Source of the DNA: Hyphomicrobiales bacterium
GTDB lineage: Bacteria > Pseudomonadota > Alphaproteobacteria > Rhizobiales > Rhizobiaceae
Length of the DNA stretch: 53,852 bases
Direction: 5' to 3'
NCBI GenBank assembly: GCA_900474095.1
Contig: UCOA01000101.1
Location: 1-53,852, forward strand
Every line of letters starts with the position of its first letter. The first letter of the stretch is position 1. Below, piece after piece: positions 33,000 through 43,211 of this stretch. The notes under the pieces were generated by a model, which was given only the letters and a program-made list of their open reading frames with translations, made no database searches and was not told the origin of the DNA. Both the position numbers and the translations under genes were made by a program.

Positions 33000-34325
33000 T
33001 TACTTGGCTCGGCCGCGATAAACGGTATCCAGCCAGACGGCCATGACCAGCACGATGCCGATGACGATGCTCTGCAGCGGGGTATCGACACGCAGAAGCA
33101 CCATGCCCGATTGCAGCGACTGCATGACAATCGCGCCGAGAACGGCCCCTGCGATCGTTCCCATGCCGCCGGCAAGCGACGTGCCGCCGATGACGGCTGC
33201 AGCGATCGTATAGAGCTCATCGAGCGTGCCCTGCGCGTTGGTGGCGGCGTTGAGGCGGGCGGTGGAGATCGCCGCGGCGATGGCGCAGAGTGCCCCCATC
33301 AGTGCGAAGATGCGCACGGTGACCCAGCGGGTCTTGATGCCGGCGAGTTCGGCCGCTTCCGGATTGCCGCCGATGGCGAAGACATAGCGGCCGAAGCGGG
33401 TGCGGGTGGTGAGGAAACTCATGGCAATCGCGATACCCACGGCCATCAGGACCGGAATGGCGATGCCGAGCGGAATCTGCAGCCCGCCTTCAGGCCAGGG
33501 GATATTGCGAGCCTCGGCAAATTTCTTGGCGAGATTGATCGGCATGTAGTAGCTGTTCAGCACCCAGACGGCACAGAGCACCATGACGCAGCCGACGACC
33601 GAGAGGAAATATTCCGCCCACATCGGCCGCAGCGGGAAGCCGAAGCGCTTGCGCTGCTTGCGCGAATTGATGATCGACGCGACGATGAAGAGGCAGGCCA
33701 CGACGCCGACGATCCAGCTCGCGGTGGCCCCAATCGACCCTTCCGCGCCGCCGCCCATCAGGCGGAACGTCGTATCCATCGGCGCCACAGTTGCGCCGCT
33801 GATGACCAGGAAGGCGCCCGCGCGCCAGACCAGCAGTCCACCGAGCGTGACGATGAAGGAGGGCACGTTGAGGAAGGCGACGATCATGCCCTGAAACGCG
33901 CCGATGGCAGTTCCGAGCAAGATGCCAACAGTGAGGGCAATGATCCAGGTGGCGGGATGGTCGAAGCCGATCAGAGGCGGCAGGATCTTGGCCTGGGTGA
34001 TTGCCATAATCATGCCAACGAAGCCAAGGATCGAGCCGACAGAAAGGTCGATGTTGCGGGTGACGATGACGAGCACCATGCCCGTCGCCATGACCGATAC
34101 TGACGCGGCCTGAACCGTGAGGTTCCAGAGATTGCGTGGCGTCAGGAACAGCCCGCTGAAAAGTCCGCCTGTCGAAATCTGGAAACCGAGCCAGATGATC
34201 AGCAGGGCCGCGATCATTCCGAGAAGTCGTGTGTCTATTTCCGTCGCCTGCAGAAATCGCTGCAAGGCCGTGCCCTGTGTTTGGCGTACGCTGCTGGAAG
34301 GCGCGGCAATGGTGGTGTTTGCCAT
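33000..34325 (-). CDS. xylH: Xylose-type ABC transporter permease XylH
   Basis: A 441-residue inner-membrane permease of the RbsC/XylH/AraH family with ten or more hydrophobic segments. '[18 protein letters not shown]' near residues 110-130 is the family hallmark, and '[25 protein letters not shown]' the coupling region. The greater length compared with RbsC (about 320) comes from an N-terminal tail and a charged central loop ('[11 protein letters not shown]'), as in XylH. The middle gene of the operon. Confidence 0.9.
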   Translation of the reverse strand: MANTTIAAPSSSVRQTQGTALQRFLQATEIDTRLLGMIAALLIIWLGFQISTGGLFSGLFLTPRNLWNLTVQAASVSVMATGMVLVIVTRNIDLSVGSILGFVGMIMAITQAKILPPLIGFDHPATWIIALTVGILLGTAIGAFQGMIVAFLNVPSFIVTLGGLLVWRAGAFLVISGATVAPMDTTFRLMGGGAEGSIGATASWIVGVVACLFIVASIINSRKQRKRFGFPLRPMWAEYFLSVVGCVMVLCAVWVLNSYYMPINLAKKFAEARNIPWPEGGLQIPLGIAIPVLMAVGIAIAMSFLTTRTRFGRYVFAIGGNPEAAELAGIKTRWVTVRIFALMGALCAIAAAISTARLNAATNAQGTLDELYTIAAAVIGGTSLAGGMGTIAGAVLGAIVMQSLQSGMVLLRVDTPLQSIVIGIVLVMAVWLDTVYRGRAK

Positions 34326-34376
34326 TTCCTGAATACTCCCCCTTTTTCTTGTCGTTCAAGGTTCCGGACATCGGAG

Positions 34377-34407
34377 AAGCGCCGCAACGATGTACGCTGC
34401 GGCGCTT
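34377..34407 (-). other. Hairpin between xylF and xylH
   Basis: Inverted repeat AAGCGCCGC with GCGGCGCTT separated by 13 bases in the 112-base gap after the binding-protein gene. There is no T run on the coding side, so it looks like an mRNA-stabilising hairpin that keeps xylF transcript more abundant rather than a full terminator. Confidence 0.6.
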
Positions 34408-34437
34408 TTGACGGGACCTTATATGTCCAGGATCGGA

Positions 34438-35478
34438 TCAGTTGCAGACGGCAACGGTTCCGGCCTTCACGCCCTGGCAGGTTTCTTCCTTGGAAATCCA
34501 GCCGGCGTCGATGACGACGTTCAGGTTGTCCTTGGTGATCGGCTGCGGCGCGATGAAGTAGGAGTTCATCTCGACGCCCTTCGGGCCGCCGGAGAACTTG
34601 ACCGTGCCTTCGATGGCATCCATGGCAGCGCCGCCGGCAAGCGCAACGGCGATTTCGCCGGCCTTCTTGCCGAGTTCACGCGAGTCCTTCCAGACCGATA
34701 CGGTCTGCGTGCCGAGCGCAACGCGGTTCAGAGCGGCCTTGTCGCCGTCCTGGCCGGAAACCGGGACCGAGCCTGCGAGACCCTGGGCTTCGAGAGCTGC
34801 GACCACGCCGCCGGCCATGCCGTCGTTGGAGGAAACCACGCCGTCGACCTTGTTGTCGTTGGCGGTCAGGAACTGCTCCATGTTCTTCTGCGCTACTTCA
34901 GGCTTCCAGCCGTCGGTATAGGCTTCGCCGACATTCTTGATCTTGCCGGCGTCCATGGCTTCCTTCAGCACTTCCATCTGTCCGGAGAACAGGAAGTCGG
35001 CATTCGGATCGGTCGATGCGCCCTTGATGAAGACGTAGTTGCCTTCCGGCTTCACCTTGAACACTTCGGCGGCCTGCATGCGGCCGACTTCCTTGTTGTC
35101 GAAGGTGATGTAGTAGGCGGCCGGATTTTCGATCAGGCGGTCGTAGCCGACGACCGGGATGCCTTCGGCAGCGGCTTTTTCGATTGCAGGGCCGATGGCT
35201 TCCGAATCCTGGGCCAGAACGATGATGGCGTTGGCGCCCTGTGCGATTAGCGACTCGATGTCGGTCAGCTGCTTGGCGGCGGAAGCCTGCGCATCGGCGG
35301 AGATGTATTTGTCGCCGGATGCTTCAAGCGCGGCCTTAATCGCCGCCTCGTCGGTTTTCCAACGCTCTTCCTGGAAGTTCGACCAGGAAACGCCGACCAC
35401 CAGGTCCTTGGCGATGGCAGCGGAATGCATGGATGCGATGATGGCAACGCCTGCCATCAGTTTCAAAACTGATTTCAT
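34438..35478 (-). CDS. xylF: Periplasmic D-xylose-binding protein XylF
   Basis: A 346-residue periplasmic sugar-binding protein. ATG 35478 follows GGGAGGAC; the first 23 residues are a Sec signal peptide ending 'AAIAKD'. The mature protein has the type I periplasmic-binding fold with '[20 protein letters not shown]', '[12 protein letters not shown]' and '[19 protein letters not shown]', all typical of XylF. First gene of the transport operon, facing the ROK repressor over 230 bases that carry a palindromic operator. Confidence 0.92.
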   Translation of the reverse strand: MKSVLKLMAGVAIIASMHSAAIAKDLVVGVSWSNFQEERWKTDEAAIKAALEASGDKYISADAQASAAKQLTDIESLIAQGANAIIVLAQDSEAIGPAIEKAAAEGIPVVGYDRLIENPAAYYITFDNKEVGRMQAAEVFKVKPEGNYVFIKGASTDPNADFLFSGQMEVLKEAMDAGKIKNVGEAYTDGWKPEVAQKNMEQFLTANDNKVDGVVSSNDGMAGGVVAALEAQGLAGSVPVSGQDGDKAALNRVALGTQTVSVWKDSRELGKKAGEIAVALAGGAAMDAIEGTVKFSGGPKGVEMNSYFIAPQPITKDNLNVVIDAGWISKEETCQGVKAGTVAVCN

Positions 35479-35569
35479 GAAGTCCTCCCAATGGCCGCTG
35501 GCCGTCCGTGCGAACCTCCCGCACGACCCCCGACCAGCCAAAATACCTGCCGCTAACCCGAAAAGAGTT

Positions 35570-35590
35570 TTTTCTCGACAGTCGAGAAAA
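35570..35590. promoter_or_regulatory. Palindromic operator of the xyl regulator
   Basis: A perfect 21-base palindrome: arms TTTTCTCGAC and GTCGAGAAAA around a single A. It lies 92 bases upstream of xylF and 119 upstream of the ROK gene; size and symmetry fit a ROK/NagC-type site. Confidence 0.75.
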
Positions 35591-35708
35591 TAGATGTCAG
35601 AGTTTTTTGGGGCTGTCAACAAGCCTTTGCCCAAAGTTGTTGCACCGGACAGATGCTTTGGGAGGAGCATGTGTTTGCGAGAATCATCAATACTCACAGG
35701 AACGCGCG

Positions 35709-36944
35709 ATGCTGACTAAATCCAGCACCGAACTGGTGCGTCAGCAGAACAGCGCTCTTGTGCTTGCGGCGCTCAGGCGGATGGGGCCGCTGTCGCACAC
35801 GGATATTTCCGAACAAACCGGGTTGGCCTCGGCCACCGTTTCGGCGATCACTGCCGAACTGGAGCGGGCGGAAGTCATCGAGAAAGCCGAACAGCAGGCG
35901 CATTCCGGCCGTGGTCGTCCACGCGTGCTGTTCGCACAGCGCCGGAACAGCGGGTTCCTCATCGCCGTGCGGATATCCTCGGACGTGGTTCAATATTCCC
36001 TCGTCGACTATTCCGGGCGCCTGATCGACCGCTTCGAGGATGCACGCAATAGCAAGGTTGCCGGAACGAGGCTTTTTGCCGATGGGTTTCTTGAGGCACT
36101 CGACCGCCTGATCAGCCGGTCGCGCCTGGACAAGTCACAGGTTCTCGCCGTTTCGATCAGCAGCAAGGGGACGGTCGATGCCGATGGCCGGCGGCTTTTA
36201 TGGTCACCGGTCTTTGGCGGAGAGCAGATCGATTTTGCCTCGCTGTTACAGCCGGAATGGCGCGCCAAGGTGACCGTGAACAACGAGACCTTGCTGGTCG
36301 CGCAGGCACTGGGGATGAAGGCGGATACGGGTGGGGGCGGCGCGTTCCGAGCGCTTGCGGCTTTGTCGCTTGGCCACAGCATAGGGCTTGGCATTGCCCG
36401 TAAGGACCGGTTTGGCGAGCTCGAGGTGACGGCGCCCAACTTCGGGCACATGCTGCATGCGGCCAATGGTTGCCTCTGTCGCTGTGGCTCGTTTGGTTGC
36501 ATCGAGGCGTCTGCCGGCTTCTATGGAATTCTGCGCACCGCGTTCGAGGTGCCGCCCGATACGATCCCGGCGAAGTTCGTACCGCTGGCGGAAATCGACA
36601 AGATCGCTGCGAGCGCACGGCAGGGAAACCGGATGGCGGGTTACGCCTTCCGGCAGGCGGGCCTTGCGCTCGGCAACGGCCTTTCCCGCGTGCTCAGCCT
36701 CTATGACCGCATGCCGATCTTCATCACCGGGCAGGGAACGCGCTATTTCGAGCTGCTGAAGGGAGGCATCGACGAAGGCCTTGAGCAATCGCACGAGGTG
36801 CGCCTGCAGGGGCGGCCGGAAATTTCCGTGATTTTTGATGAGCAGCGACTGGTCTTTGACGGCCATCTCGACCGGGCACTGACCGATATGGACCATGACA
36901 TCGCGGCTTTTCGGCCGCTTCCGACGGGAGGGGACACGACCTGA
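35709..36944 (+). CDS. xylR: ROK-family transcriptional repressor (XylR-like)
   Basis: A 411-residue regulator from ATG 35709 with AGGAA upstream; earlier in-frame starts overlap the operator. The N-terminal winged helix '[25 protein letters not shown]' is followed by a sugar-kinase-like ROK domain with the zinc motif '[13 protein letters not shown]'. The divergent layout with xylFHG and the palindromic operator make it the probable D-xylose-responsive repressor of the transporter. Confidence 0.9.
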   Translation: MLTKSSTELVRQQNSALVLAALRRMGPLSHTDISEQTGLASATVSAITAELERAEVIEKAEQQAHSGRGRPRVLFAQRRNSGFLIAVRISSDVVQYSLVDYSGRLIDRFEDARNSKVAGTRLFADGFLEALDRLISRSRLDKSQVLAVSISSKGTVDADGRRLLWSPVFGGEQIDFASLLQPEWRAKVTVNNETLLVAQALGMKADTGGGGAFRALAALSLGHSIGLGIARKDRFGELEVTAPNFGHMLHAANGCLCRCGSFGCIEASAGFYGILRTAFEVPPDTIPAKFVPLAEIDKIAASARQGNRMAGYAFRQAGLALGNGLSRVLSLYDRMPIFITGQGTRYFELLKGGIDEGLEQSHEVRLQGRPEISVIFDEQRLVFDGHLDRALTDMDHDIAAFRPLPTGGDTT

Positions 36945-36983
36945 GAATTCGGGTGCCTTATAGCGGAGACGGCACTCAAAACA

Positions 36984-37011
36984 AAAGGCCGGGCAAAACC
37001 CGGCCTTTCTT
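36984..37011. terminator. Bidirectional terminator between xylR and idhA
   Basis: Inverted repeat AAAGGCCGGG with CCCGGCCTTT around CAAAA, followed by TCTT on the plus strand and flanked by A-rich sequence that gives T on the other. It serves the convergent xylR and idhA genes. Confidence 0.8.
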
Positions 37012-37037
37012 CGTGGATCGGGCCTACGTTCAAAGTT

Positions 37038-37081
37038 CTACAGCGTCCTTCGCGCGTCAGGTTTGACGCGCGGCGCTGTAG
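37038..37081. repeat. Palindromic rhizobial-type interspersed repeat
   Basis: A large hairpin with outer arms CTACAGCG/CGCTGTAG and inner arms CGCGCGTCA/TGACGCGCG around GGTT. I recognise this kind of palindrome as recurrent in Rhizobium/Agrobacterium intergenic regions; it lies next to the terminator and just beyond the idhA stop. Confidence 0.55.
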
Positions 37082-37087
37082 CGTTCC

Positions 37088-38083
37088 TTATGCATCGATG
37101 CGGATCTGGCGCTTCTCGGCAACGGATTTCACGGCGGCGTCGGCCAGCGCCAGGGCTGCCAGCCCGTCGGCACCCGAAGGGGTGATCTTGGTGCCTTTCT
37201 CGATCGCAGAAATGAAGCCGGCGATCTCGTTGGCATAGGCTTCCGTGTAGCGCGTCATGAAGAAATCGTGCAGCGGCGGGCGGGTGTAGCCGTCGCCATT
37301 GGCGATCTCGATCGACACGGCGCGCTGGTTTTCGGCGGAAACAACGCCCTTGGAACCATGCACCTCGATGCGCTGGTCGTAGCCATAGGTGGCGCGGCGG
37401 GAATTCGAAATGATCGCCTGCTTGCCGGACGCGGTTTCAAGAATGACCGAAACGCTGTCATAGTCGCCTGCCTTGCCGATTTCCGGATCGACGAGTACAG
37501 CCGCGTGCGCGGTGACGGCAACCGGCTCTTCGCCGAGAAGGAAGCGGGCCATGTCGAAATCATGGATGGTCATGTCGCGGAAGATGCCGCCGGAGCGCTT
37601 GATATAGTCGACCGGTGGTGCGCCCGGATCGCGCGAGATGATCGTCACCATTTCGACTGCGCCGATCTTGCCGTCGTCGATCGCCTTGCGGACGGCCATG
37701 AAATGCGGGTCGAAGCGGCGATTGAAGCCCACCATCAGCTTGCCCTTGGTCTCTTCGACCACCTTCATGCATTCGCGGACGCGGCCGACATCGAGATCGA
37801 TAGGCTTTTCGCAGAAGATTGCCTTGCCGGCGCGGGCGAAGCGCTCGATCAGGTCGGCATGGGTGTCTGTCGGCGTGCAGATCACCACAGCATCGATATC
37901 CGATGCCGCTTCGATCGCTTCGATCGTGCGGACGTCGCAGCCATAGGCCTTGGCGATCGCTTCGGCGGCGGCGGGGAAGGCGTCGGCCACGGCGACAAGG
38001 ACCGCATCGGGGTTGGCGCTGACGGCCTTGGCGTGAACCTTGCCGATGCGGCCAGCGCCGAGAAGACCAAATCTGACAGTCAT
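37088..38083 (-). CDS. idhA: Inositol 2-dehydrogenase (Gfo/Idh/MocA family)
   Basis: A 331-residue NAD-dependent dehydrogenase that oxidises myo-inositol to 2-keto-myo-inositol in the cytoplasm. The N-terminal Rossmann motif is 'LLGAGRIGKVHAKAV'; 'CEKPIDLD' holds the conserved Lys of the family, and 'DMTIHDFDMARFLLG' has the Asp/His active-site residues. I recognise strong similarity to rhizobial IdhA along the whole length. ATG 38083 is used. It is unlinked to other inositol genes here. Confidence 0.9.
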   Translation of the reverse strand: MTVRFGLLGAGRIGKVHAKAVSANPDAVLVAVADAFPAAAEAIAKAYGCDVRTIEAIEAASDIDAVVICTPTDTHADLIERFARAGKAIFCEKPIDLDVGRVRECMKVVEETKGKLMVGFNRRFDPHFMAVRKAIDDGKIGAVEMVTIISRDPGAPPVDYIKRSGGIFRDMTIHDFDMARFLLGEEPVAVTAHAAVLVDPEIGKAGDYDSVSVILETASGKQAIISNSRRATYGYDQRIEVHGSKGVVSAENQRAVSIEIANGDGYTRPPLHDFFMTRYTEAYANEIAGFISAIEKGTKITPSGADGLAALALADAAVKSVAEKRQIRIDA

Positions 38084-38462
38084 GTTACATCTCTTTTTGA
38101 CGGGCGGCGGTTCGCCGCGGAGGGACGAAGTGATGACGCTCACTCCGGACAGGCGTGGGGGAAGTCGGCTTTGCTCTGGCGTTCGATGTGATTTTCAGGC
38201 GCCCGGCATTGTAGGGGTCGCCGCAGTTGTCTCTCTCCCGCCGCTTTCTTCCGAGGCCGGGCATGCCGATCACTCTCCGGCATGCCTGAAATCGGAATGA
38301 AAGAAGCAATGTCTATTATTTTCAGAATAATTATTCTATTTGTCGCGTTGCCGTCAAGCGGGTAAACCGATGCTCCTCTTGCGGCGTCCGACTTTTTGGA
38401 CATAAAGCTGTTATCATTGTTGCGGGCCTCAAGGCTTGCCGAACACTCAAGGACGCTTTCCC
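38084..38462. promoter_or_regulatory. idhA upstream region with perfect palindrome
   Basis: This 379-base gap holds divergent promoters for idhA and the small membrane gene. It includes the perfect palindrome AGAATAATTATTCT (38324-38337) in AT-rich sequence, a candidate operator, and a CATGCCGG...GGCATGCC inverted repeat near 38262-38285. No further gene seen. Confidence 0.5.
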
Positions 38463-38690
38463 ATGATCAAGTTCATCGACCCGGACCATGCGTTCTACCG
38501 GCCGCTCTGGGTTCGGCTTCTGATCGTCACCTTCTGCGCGGCATGGACGGCGTTTGAATTCTGGCAGGGCGAAAATACCTGGGGGATGATCTTCCTGGCG
38601 GTATCGGCTTATGCCGGTTGTGTCCTGATCATCTTCTTCAAGCCAAAGGCTGAGGTTGTCGAAGAGACAAAGACGGACGATCCTGTCTGA
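38463..38690 (+). CDS. Small two-helix membrane protein (DUF3329-like)
   Basis: A 75-residue protein from ATG 38463. 'MIKFIDPDHAFYRPLWVRLLIV' and 'AWTAFEFWQGENTWGMIF' match a small rhizobial inner-membrane family I recognise as DUF3329-like, with two helices and an acidic tail. Function unknown. Confidence 0.75.
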   Translation: MIKFIDPDHAFYRPLWVRLLIVTFCAAWTAFEFWQGENTWGMIFLAVSAYAGCVLIIFFKPKAEVVEETKTDDPV

Positions 38691-38694
38691 TCCG

Positions 38695-39162
38695 TTAGTT
38701 CCGCTGCATCAGACGCAGGCTTCTCAGCGCTTCGTCGATCATCAGGTTGGCGATCTTCATGCGGATGGTTGCGTTGTTTCGGAAATCCGGATGATGGCGG
38801 TCGGGGTGGTTTTCAGCGGCGAAGCGCCGGCGTTTGTCTGCCAGACCCGCTGGGGTCTCGGTGTCTGTCAACGCCAGGTCAGAGGCAATCTGCTCAGGGC
38901 GAATGCGGCAAAGGTGATCCGGCATGACGGGCCTGGGCGCCGGTTTCGGCGGGGCGAGCATATCCTCGCCCGCTGTATCGAAATAAGCGCGCCGCACCGC
39001 GTCGCCGTCGGTCGTGACAGATGATGCGAGATTGCCGACAAAGCCGGCGTTGAGGCCCCGGACGTTCGCAGACGGCGCCGGCCCTTCGTGGCCTGCAGCG
39101 TCCTCGTCTTCCTCAGCCTTCAATCGTTCCAGCACCGACTGGAATACCGATATACCGAACAT
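38695..39162 (-). CDS. J-domain-like protein
   Basis: A 155-residue protein from ATG 39162, which has GAGGGAGCG upstream. The C terminus 'RRRFAAENHPDRHHPDFRNNATIRMKIANLMIDEALRSL' carries the HPD motif and the flanking helices of a DnaJ J-domain. The first 90 residues are disordered. A DnaK-partner role is likely; partner and purpose are unknown. Confidence 0.75.
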   Translation of the reverse strand: MFGISVFQSVLERLKAEEDEDAAGHEGPAPSANVRGLNAGFVGNLASSVTTDGDAVRRAYFDTAGEDMLAPPKPAPRPVMPDHLCRIRPEQIASDLALTDTETPAGLADKRRRFAAENHPDRHHPDFRNNATIRMKIANLMIDEALRSLRLMQRN

Positions 39163-39215
39163 GCGCTCCCTCATTTCTATGGATATCAAAGCACGGCAAG
39201 GTTTTGCGGGCCTGA

Positions 39216-40193
39216 TCACGCCGTGCTCTGCTTCAGGATGAGATCGTAGAGAAGCTTGGCGCTCGGCGGCAAGGCGCGGCCGCGCGCGGTGATCAGGCTA
39301 TATGGGCGGATTTTGATGTTGAAATCGGTTGGGAGAATACGAATCTCGCCCGCCTGGCTGCCATTGCTGGCAATCAGATCGGCGACGTCGCGCGCGACTG
39401 GAGCAATCGCATTGGTGTTCCGGACAATCGAGACTGTCAGGATGATCGACGAGGTGTTGATGATGGTCGCGGGCAGGCGCGTTCCCGCAGACAGGAAGCT
39501 GTCCTCGACGGCACGGCGCAGAAGCGTCCCCTGAGGCTGGAAAACCCAATCGTAGCCGGGCAGATCGGCGGAACTGACAAGGCCCTTGTCGAGCAACGGA
39601 TGGCCGTCGCGCACGATCAGGCAGACCTCCTCCTCGCCGATCTCGATCAGGTTGAACTGTCGGGGGTCCATTTCATCGGGTATGCGGCCGATGACGAAGT
39701 CGTGCCGGGCGGAAAGAAGTTCACGGACGAGCACGTTGCTGTTTTCGATCTGGATGTTGATCTCGATGCCGGGATAGGCGGTCGAAACCTGGCGGACGGC
39801 TGGAACGGCAAGATTGAGAGCGGGGCCGGTGACGGAGCCGAGCGAGACCGAGCCGCCGCTTCCGGTTTTCAGTTCGGAGATCTCGCGGGTTGTCTCCCGC
39901 AGTTCCAGGAAGATCGTCCGGGCTCGTCGGGCCAGTGCCCGTCCATACTGCGTCAGTTCCACGCCGCGGGCGACGCGGGCGCAAAGAGGCGCCTTGAGAA
40001 TGGCCTCGATTTCTCCGAGCAGGCGCGAGGCTGCCGGTTGCGACATGCTCAGCGCGTCAGCGGCAGCGCTGATCTGACCATGGTCTTCGATGGCGAGAAT
40101 CAGCTGGAGATGGCTCATTTTCAAGCCCGAGCGAAAAATTCCCCGATCTGAATAATCCACCGGAACGGAGGAGCGCAGGACCGAATCGTTCAT
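39216..40193 (-). CDS. gbpR: LysR-type regulator GbpR (galactose-binding protein regulator)
   Basis: A 325-residue LysR-family regulator with an N-terminal winged helix ('[35 protein letters not shown]') and a periplasmic-binding-like effector domain. It is divergent from chvE, as GbpR is in Agrobacterium, where it activates chvE in response to arabinose, galactose or fucose. The divergent region has a LysR-box-like inverted repeat. The assignment rests on family and synteny. Confidence 0.9.
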   Translation of the reverse strand: MNDSVLRSSVPVDYSDRGIFRSGLKMSHLQLILAIEDHGQISAAADALSMSQPAASRLLGEIEAILKAPLCARVARGVELTQYGRALARRARTIFLELRETTREISELKTGSGGSVSLGSVTGPALNLAVPAVRQVSTAYPGIEINIQIENSNVLVRELLSARHDFVIGRIPDEMDPRQFNLIEIGEEEVCLIVRDGHPLLDKGLVSSADLPGYDWVFQPQGTLLRRAVEDSFLSAGTRLPATIINTSSIILTVSIVRNTNAIAPVARDVADLIASNGSQAGEIRILPTDFNIKIRPYSLITARGRALPPSAKLLYDLILKQSTA

Positions 40194-40257
40194 GTTTTAC
40201 CCGCCTTCCGAGAAAAACGCCTTCGCTCGCGCGAAAAATCACACTGTTCTAGCTTAC

Positions 40258-40281
40258 TATATCAAAATAGTTATAGATATA
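40258..40281. promoter_or_regulatory. Candidate GbpR site upstream of chvE
   Basis: TATATC-N12-GATATA, an interrupted palindrome of the LysR type, in the 294-base gbpR-chvE gap, followed by a TTGACA at about 40297. Binding is inferred from position. Confidence 0.5.
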
Positions 40282-40487
40282 CACCCATATTGTATTTGAC
40301 AGTTATGATGTTTGATTCCAGTTTGCCGCCATGTGCGCCAGCGTGCTCGGGAGAGTGTAAGGCCTGGGAGGGCTTTCTTTCACCCCTTAAACCTCCGCCG
40401 AGGGTTTCGTCGCTCGGCTACGCGAAGCGCTGCACATATCGAGGCCGGCCGGACAGCTTGCCTGGATCAACACTCAGGGAGAGATAC

Positions 40488-41555
40488 ATGAAATTGATTA
40501 GTTCACTTCTCGCCGCCGCAGCGCTCAGCGTGGCGTCGTTCGTCGTTCCGGCGATCGCTCAGGACAAGGGCACCGTCGGTATTTCCATGCCGACCAAGAC
40601 CTCGACCCGCTGGATTTCCGACGGCGAGACCATGGAAAAGCTGTTCAAGGAATCCGGCTACACCCCGGACCTGCAGTTTGCTGACGACGACATTCCGAAC
40701 CAGTTGGCCCAGATCGAAAACATGGTCACCAAGGGTGCCAAGGTTCTCGTCATCGCCGCCATCGACGGTACGACGCTGTCCGACATCCTGCAGAAGGCGC
40801 ATGACGCTGGCGTCAAGGTCATCGCTTACGATCGCCTGATCCGCGATTCGGGCAATGTCGACTATTACGCAACCTTCGACAACTTCCAGGTCGGCGTGCT
40901 CCAGGCAACCTCGCTGGTAGAGGGCCTCAAGCTCGACGGCGCAACCGAGCCGAAGAACGTCGAGCTCTTCGGCGGTTCGCCGGACGACAACAACGCCTTC
41001 TTCTTCTACGACGGCGCAATGTCGGTTCTGCAGCCGCTGATCGACGCCAAGAAGATCGTCGTCAAGTCCGGCCAGATGGGCATGGACCAGGTTGGTACGC
41101 TGCGCTGGGACGGTGCCGTTGCACAGGCCCGCATGGAAAACCTGCTCTCCTCGACCTACACCGATGCCAAGGTTGACGGCGTTCTGTCGCCTTACGATGG
41201 CCTGTCCATCGGCATCATCTCGGCTCTGAAGGGCGTTGGCTACGGCTCGGGCGACATGCCGATGCCGATCGTCACCGGTCAGGACGCCGAACTGCCGTCG
41301 GTCAAGTCGATCCTCGCTGGCGAACAGTATTCCTCGGTCTTCAAGGACACCCGCGAACTCGCCAAGGTTGCTGTCAACATGACGGACGCCATCATGGGCG
41401 GCAAGGAGCCGGAAATCAACGACACCAAGACCTACGACAACGGTGTCAAGGTTGTTCCGTCCTACCTCCTGAAGCCGGTTTCCGTTGACAAGACCAACGT
41501 CAAGGACGTTCTGGTCGGCGCCGGTTACTACACGGAAGACCAGATCAACAACTGA
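40488..41555 (+). CDS. chvE: Multiple-sugar-binding periplasmic protein ChvE
   Basis: A 355-residue periplasmic protein binding glucose, galactose, arabinose and related sugars; in Agrobacterium it also presents sugars to the VirA sensor. ATG 40488 follows AGGGAGAG; a signal peptide runs to 'PAIAQD' (about residue 24). '[19 protein letters not shown]', '[24 protein letters not shown]' and '[20 protein letters not shown]' are typical, and the length matches the known protein (about 354). It heads the gguABC operon. Whether a Ti or Ri plasmid is present cannot be told here. Confidence 0.95.
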   Translation: MKLISSLLAAAALSVASFVVPAIAQDKGTVGISMPTKTSTRWISDGETMEKLFKESGYTPDLQFADDDIPNQLAQIENMVTKGAKVLVIAAIDGTTLSDILQKAHDAGVKVIAYDRLIRDSGNVDYYATFDNFQVGVLQATSLVEGLKLDGATEPKNVELFGGSPDDNNAFFFYDGAMSVLQPLIDAKKIVVKSGQMGMDQVGTLRWDGAVAQARMENLLSSTYTDAKVDGVLSPYDGLSIGIISALKGVGYGSGDMPMPIVTGQDAELPSVKSILAGEQYSSVFKDTRELAKVAVNMTDAIMGGKEPEINDTKTYDNGVKVVPSYLLKPVSVDKTNVKDVLVGAGYYTEDQINN

Positions 41556-41573
41556 TCCCGTCTCTTCGACCGG

Positions 41574-41603
41574 GGGCCCGCGATTGCTTGCGGGCCCTTT
41601 TAT
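41574..41603 (+). terminator. Partial terminator between chvE and gguA
   Basis: Hairpin GGGCCCGC/GCGGGCCC (8 bp) with an 8-base loop followed by TTTTAT. It lies just after chvE and before gguA with no new promoter evident, so it probably allows partial read-through and makes binding protein in excess. Confidence 0.75.
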
Positions 41604-41675
41604 CTTGATGAGGGACTTTGTATTGTCGGTTTGTCTGGCCTCATCATTCACGGACTGCCGCAGGAATACCCGAAC

Positions 41676-43211
41676 ATGGACAACATCATTCTCGAAATGC
41701 GGGGCATCACCAAGACGTTTCCGGGCGTAAAGGCCTTGGACAATGTCAATCTCAAGGTTCGCGAGGGTGAGATTCACGCGCTTGTCGGCGAAAACGGAGC
41801 CGGAAAATCAACCCTGATGAAGGTGCTGAGCGGTGTCTATCCCGCCGGAACCTATGATGGCGAAATCCATTACGACCGCGAAGTTCGCAATTTTTCGACG
41901 ATTTCCGACAGTGAACATCTCGGCATCATCATCATTCACCAGGAGCTGGCTCTCGTTCCGCTGCTCTCGATCGCGGAAAACATCTTTCTGGGCAACGAGA
42001 TCGCCGCCAACGGCGTCATCGATTGGCCGCAGACCTTCTCGCGAACGCAGGGACTTCTGTCCAAAGTCGGCCTCAAGGAGCCGCCGACGACCCGCATTAC
42101 CGATATCGGCGTCGGCAAGCAGCAATTGGTGGAAATCGCCAAGGCTCTTTCCAAGAAGGTCAGGCTGCTGATCCTCGACGAGCCGACGGCCTCGCTCAAC
42201 GAGACCGATTCCGACGCGCTGCTGAAGCTGCTCATGGAATTCCGCAAGCAGGGCATGACCTCGATCATCATTTCGCACAAGCTCAACGAGATCAAGAAGG
42301 TCGCCGACAAGATCACCATTCTGCGCGACGGCGGGACCGTCGAAACGCTCGACTGTCACAACGAGGACATCAGCGAGGACCGGATCATCAAGGGCATGGT
42401 CGGTCGCGATATGGAAGACCGCTATCCGCCGCGCGAGCCAAAAATCGGCGAGACGCTGCTTGAGGTGAAGAACTGGAACGTCTTCCATCAGCAACACCGC
42501 GACCGGCAGTTCCTGCACAACGTCAATTTCAGCGTCCGAGCCGGCGAAGTCGTCGGTATTGCGGGGTTGATGGGTGCTGGCCGGACCGAAACGGTGATGA
42601 GCATCTTCGGCAAATCCTGGGGTCACAAGATCACCGGAGAAGTCTTCATGCATGGCAAGCAGGTCGACGTGAGCACCATTCCGCGCGCGATCGATGCAGG
42701 TCTTGCCTATGTGACGGAAGACCGCAAGCAGCTCGGACTGGTGCTGAACAACAACATCATGCACAACACGACGCTTGCCAATCTCAACGCAGTGGCAAGC
42801 AATGGCGTGATCGATGATCACAAGGAACGGAAGGTCGCGACCGACTACCGGTCGAAGTTGCGTATCCGCTCCCATTCGATCTATCAGGAGGCCGTCAACC
42901 TGTCGGGCGGCAACCAGCAGAAGGTCGTTCTATCCAAATGGCTGTTCACCACGCCTGAAGTGCTGATTCTCGACGAGCCGACACGCGGTATCGATGTCGG
43001 GGCGAAGTACGAAATCTATACCATCATCAATCAGCTTGCCGCGGAAGGCAAAGGCATCCTGATGATCTCATCGGAAATGCCCGAGCTTCTCGGAACCTGC
43101 GACCGCATCTACGTCATGAACGAAGGTCGCATCGTCGCCGAGCTTTCGAAGAAAGAAGCAAGCCAGGAATCCATCATGCGCGCCATCATGCGCTCCGGGG
43201 AGAAACACTAA
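41676..43211 (+). CDS. gguA: Sugar ABC transporter ATPase GguA
   Basis: A 511-residue ATPase with two nucleotide-binding domains, as in AraG/XylG/MglA. The first has Walker A 'GENGAGKST' and '[14 protein letters not shown]'; the second has '[13 protein letters not shown]' in place of a standard Walker A (normal for the family), '[15 protein letters not shown]' and '[18 protein letters not shown]'. ATG 41676 is used with AGGA upstream. It energises uptake of ChvE-bound sugar together with GguB. Confidence 0.94.
   Translation: MDNIILEMRGITKTFPGVKALDNVNLKVREGEIHALVGENGAGKSTLMKVLSGVYPAGTYDGEIHYDREVRNFSTISDSEHLGIIIIHQELALVPLLSIAENIFLGNEIAANGVIDWPQTFSRTQGLLSKVGLKEPPTTRITDIGVGKQQLVEIAKALSKKVRLLILDEPTASLNETDSDALLKLLMEFRKQGMTSIIISHKLNEIKKVADKITILRDGGTVETLDCHNEDISEDRIIKGMVGRDMEDRYPPREPKIGETLLEVKNWNVFHQQHRDRQFLHNVNFSVRAGEVVGIAGLMGAGRTETVMSIFGKSWGHKITGEVFMHGKQVDVSTIPRAIDAGLAYVTEDRKQLGLVLNNNIMHNTTLANLNAVASNGVIDDHKERKVATDYRSKLRIRSHSIYQEAVNLSGGNQQKVVLSKWLFTTPEVLILDEPTRGIDVGAKYEIYTIINQLAAEGKGILMISSEMPELLGTCDRIYVMNEGRIVAELSKKEASQESIMRAIMRSGEKH

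Noticed and set aside
40503..41777. 424-codon minus-strand frame opposite chvE
   Set aside because: Antisense of a well-identified gene with strong third-position GC bias; composition typical of a shadow frame.
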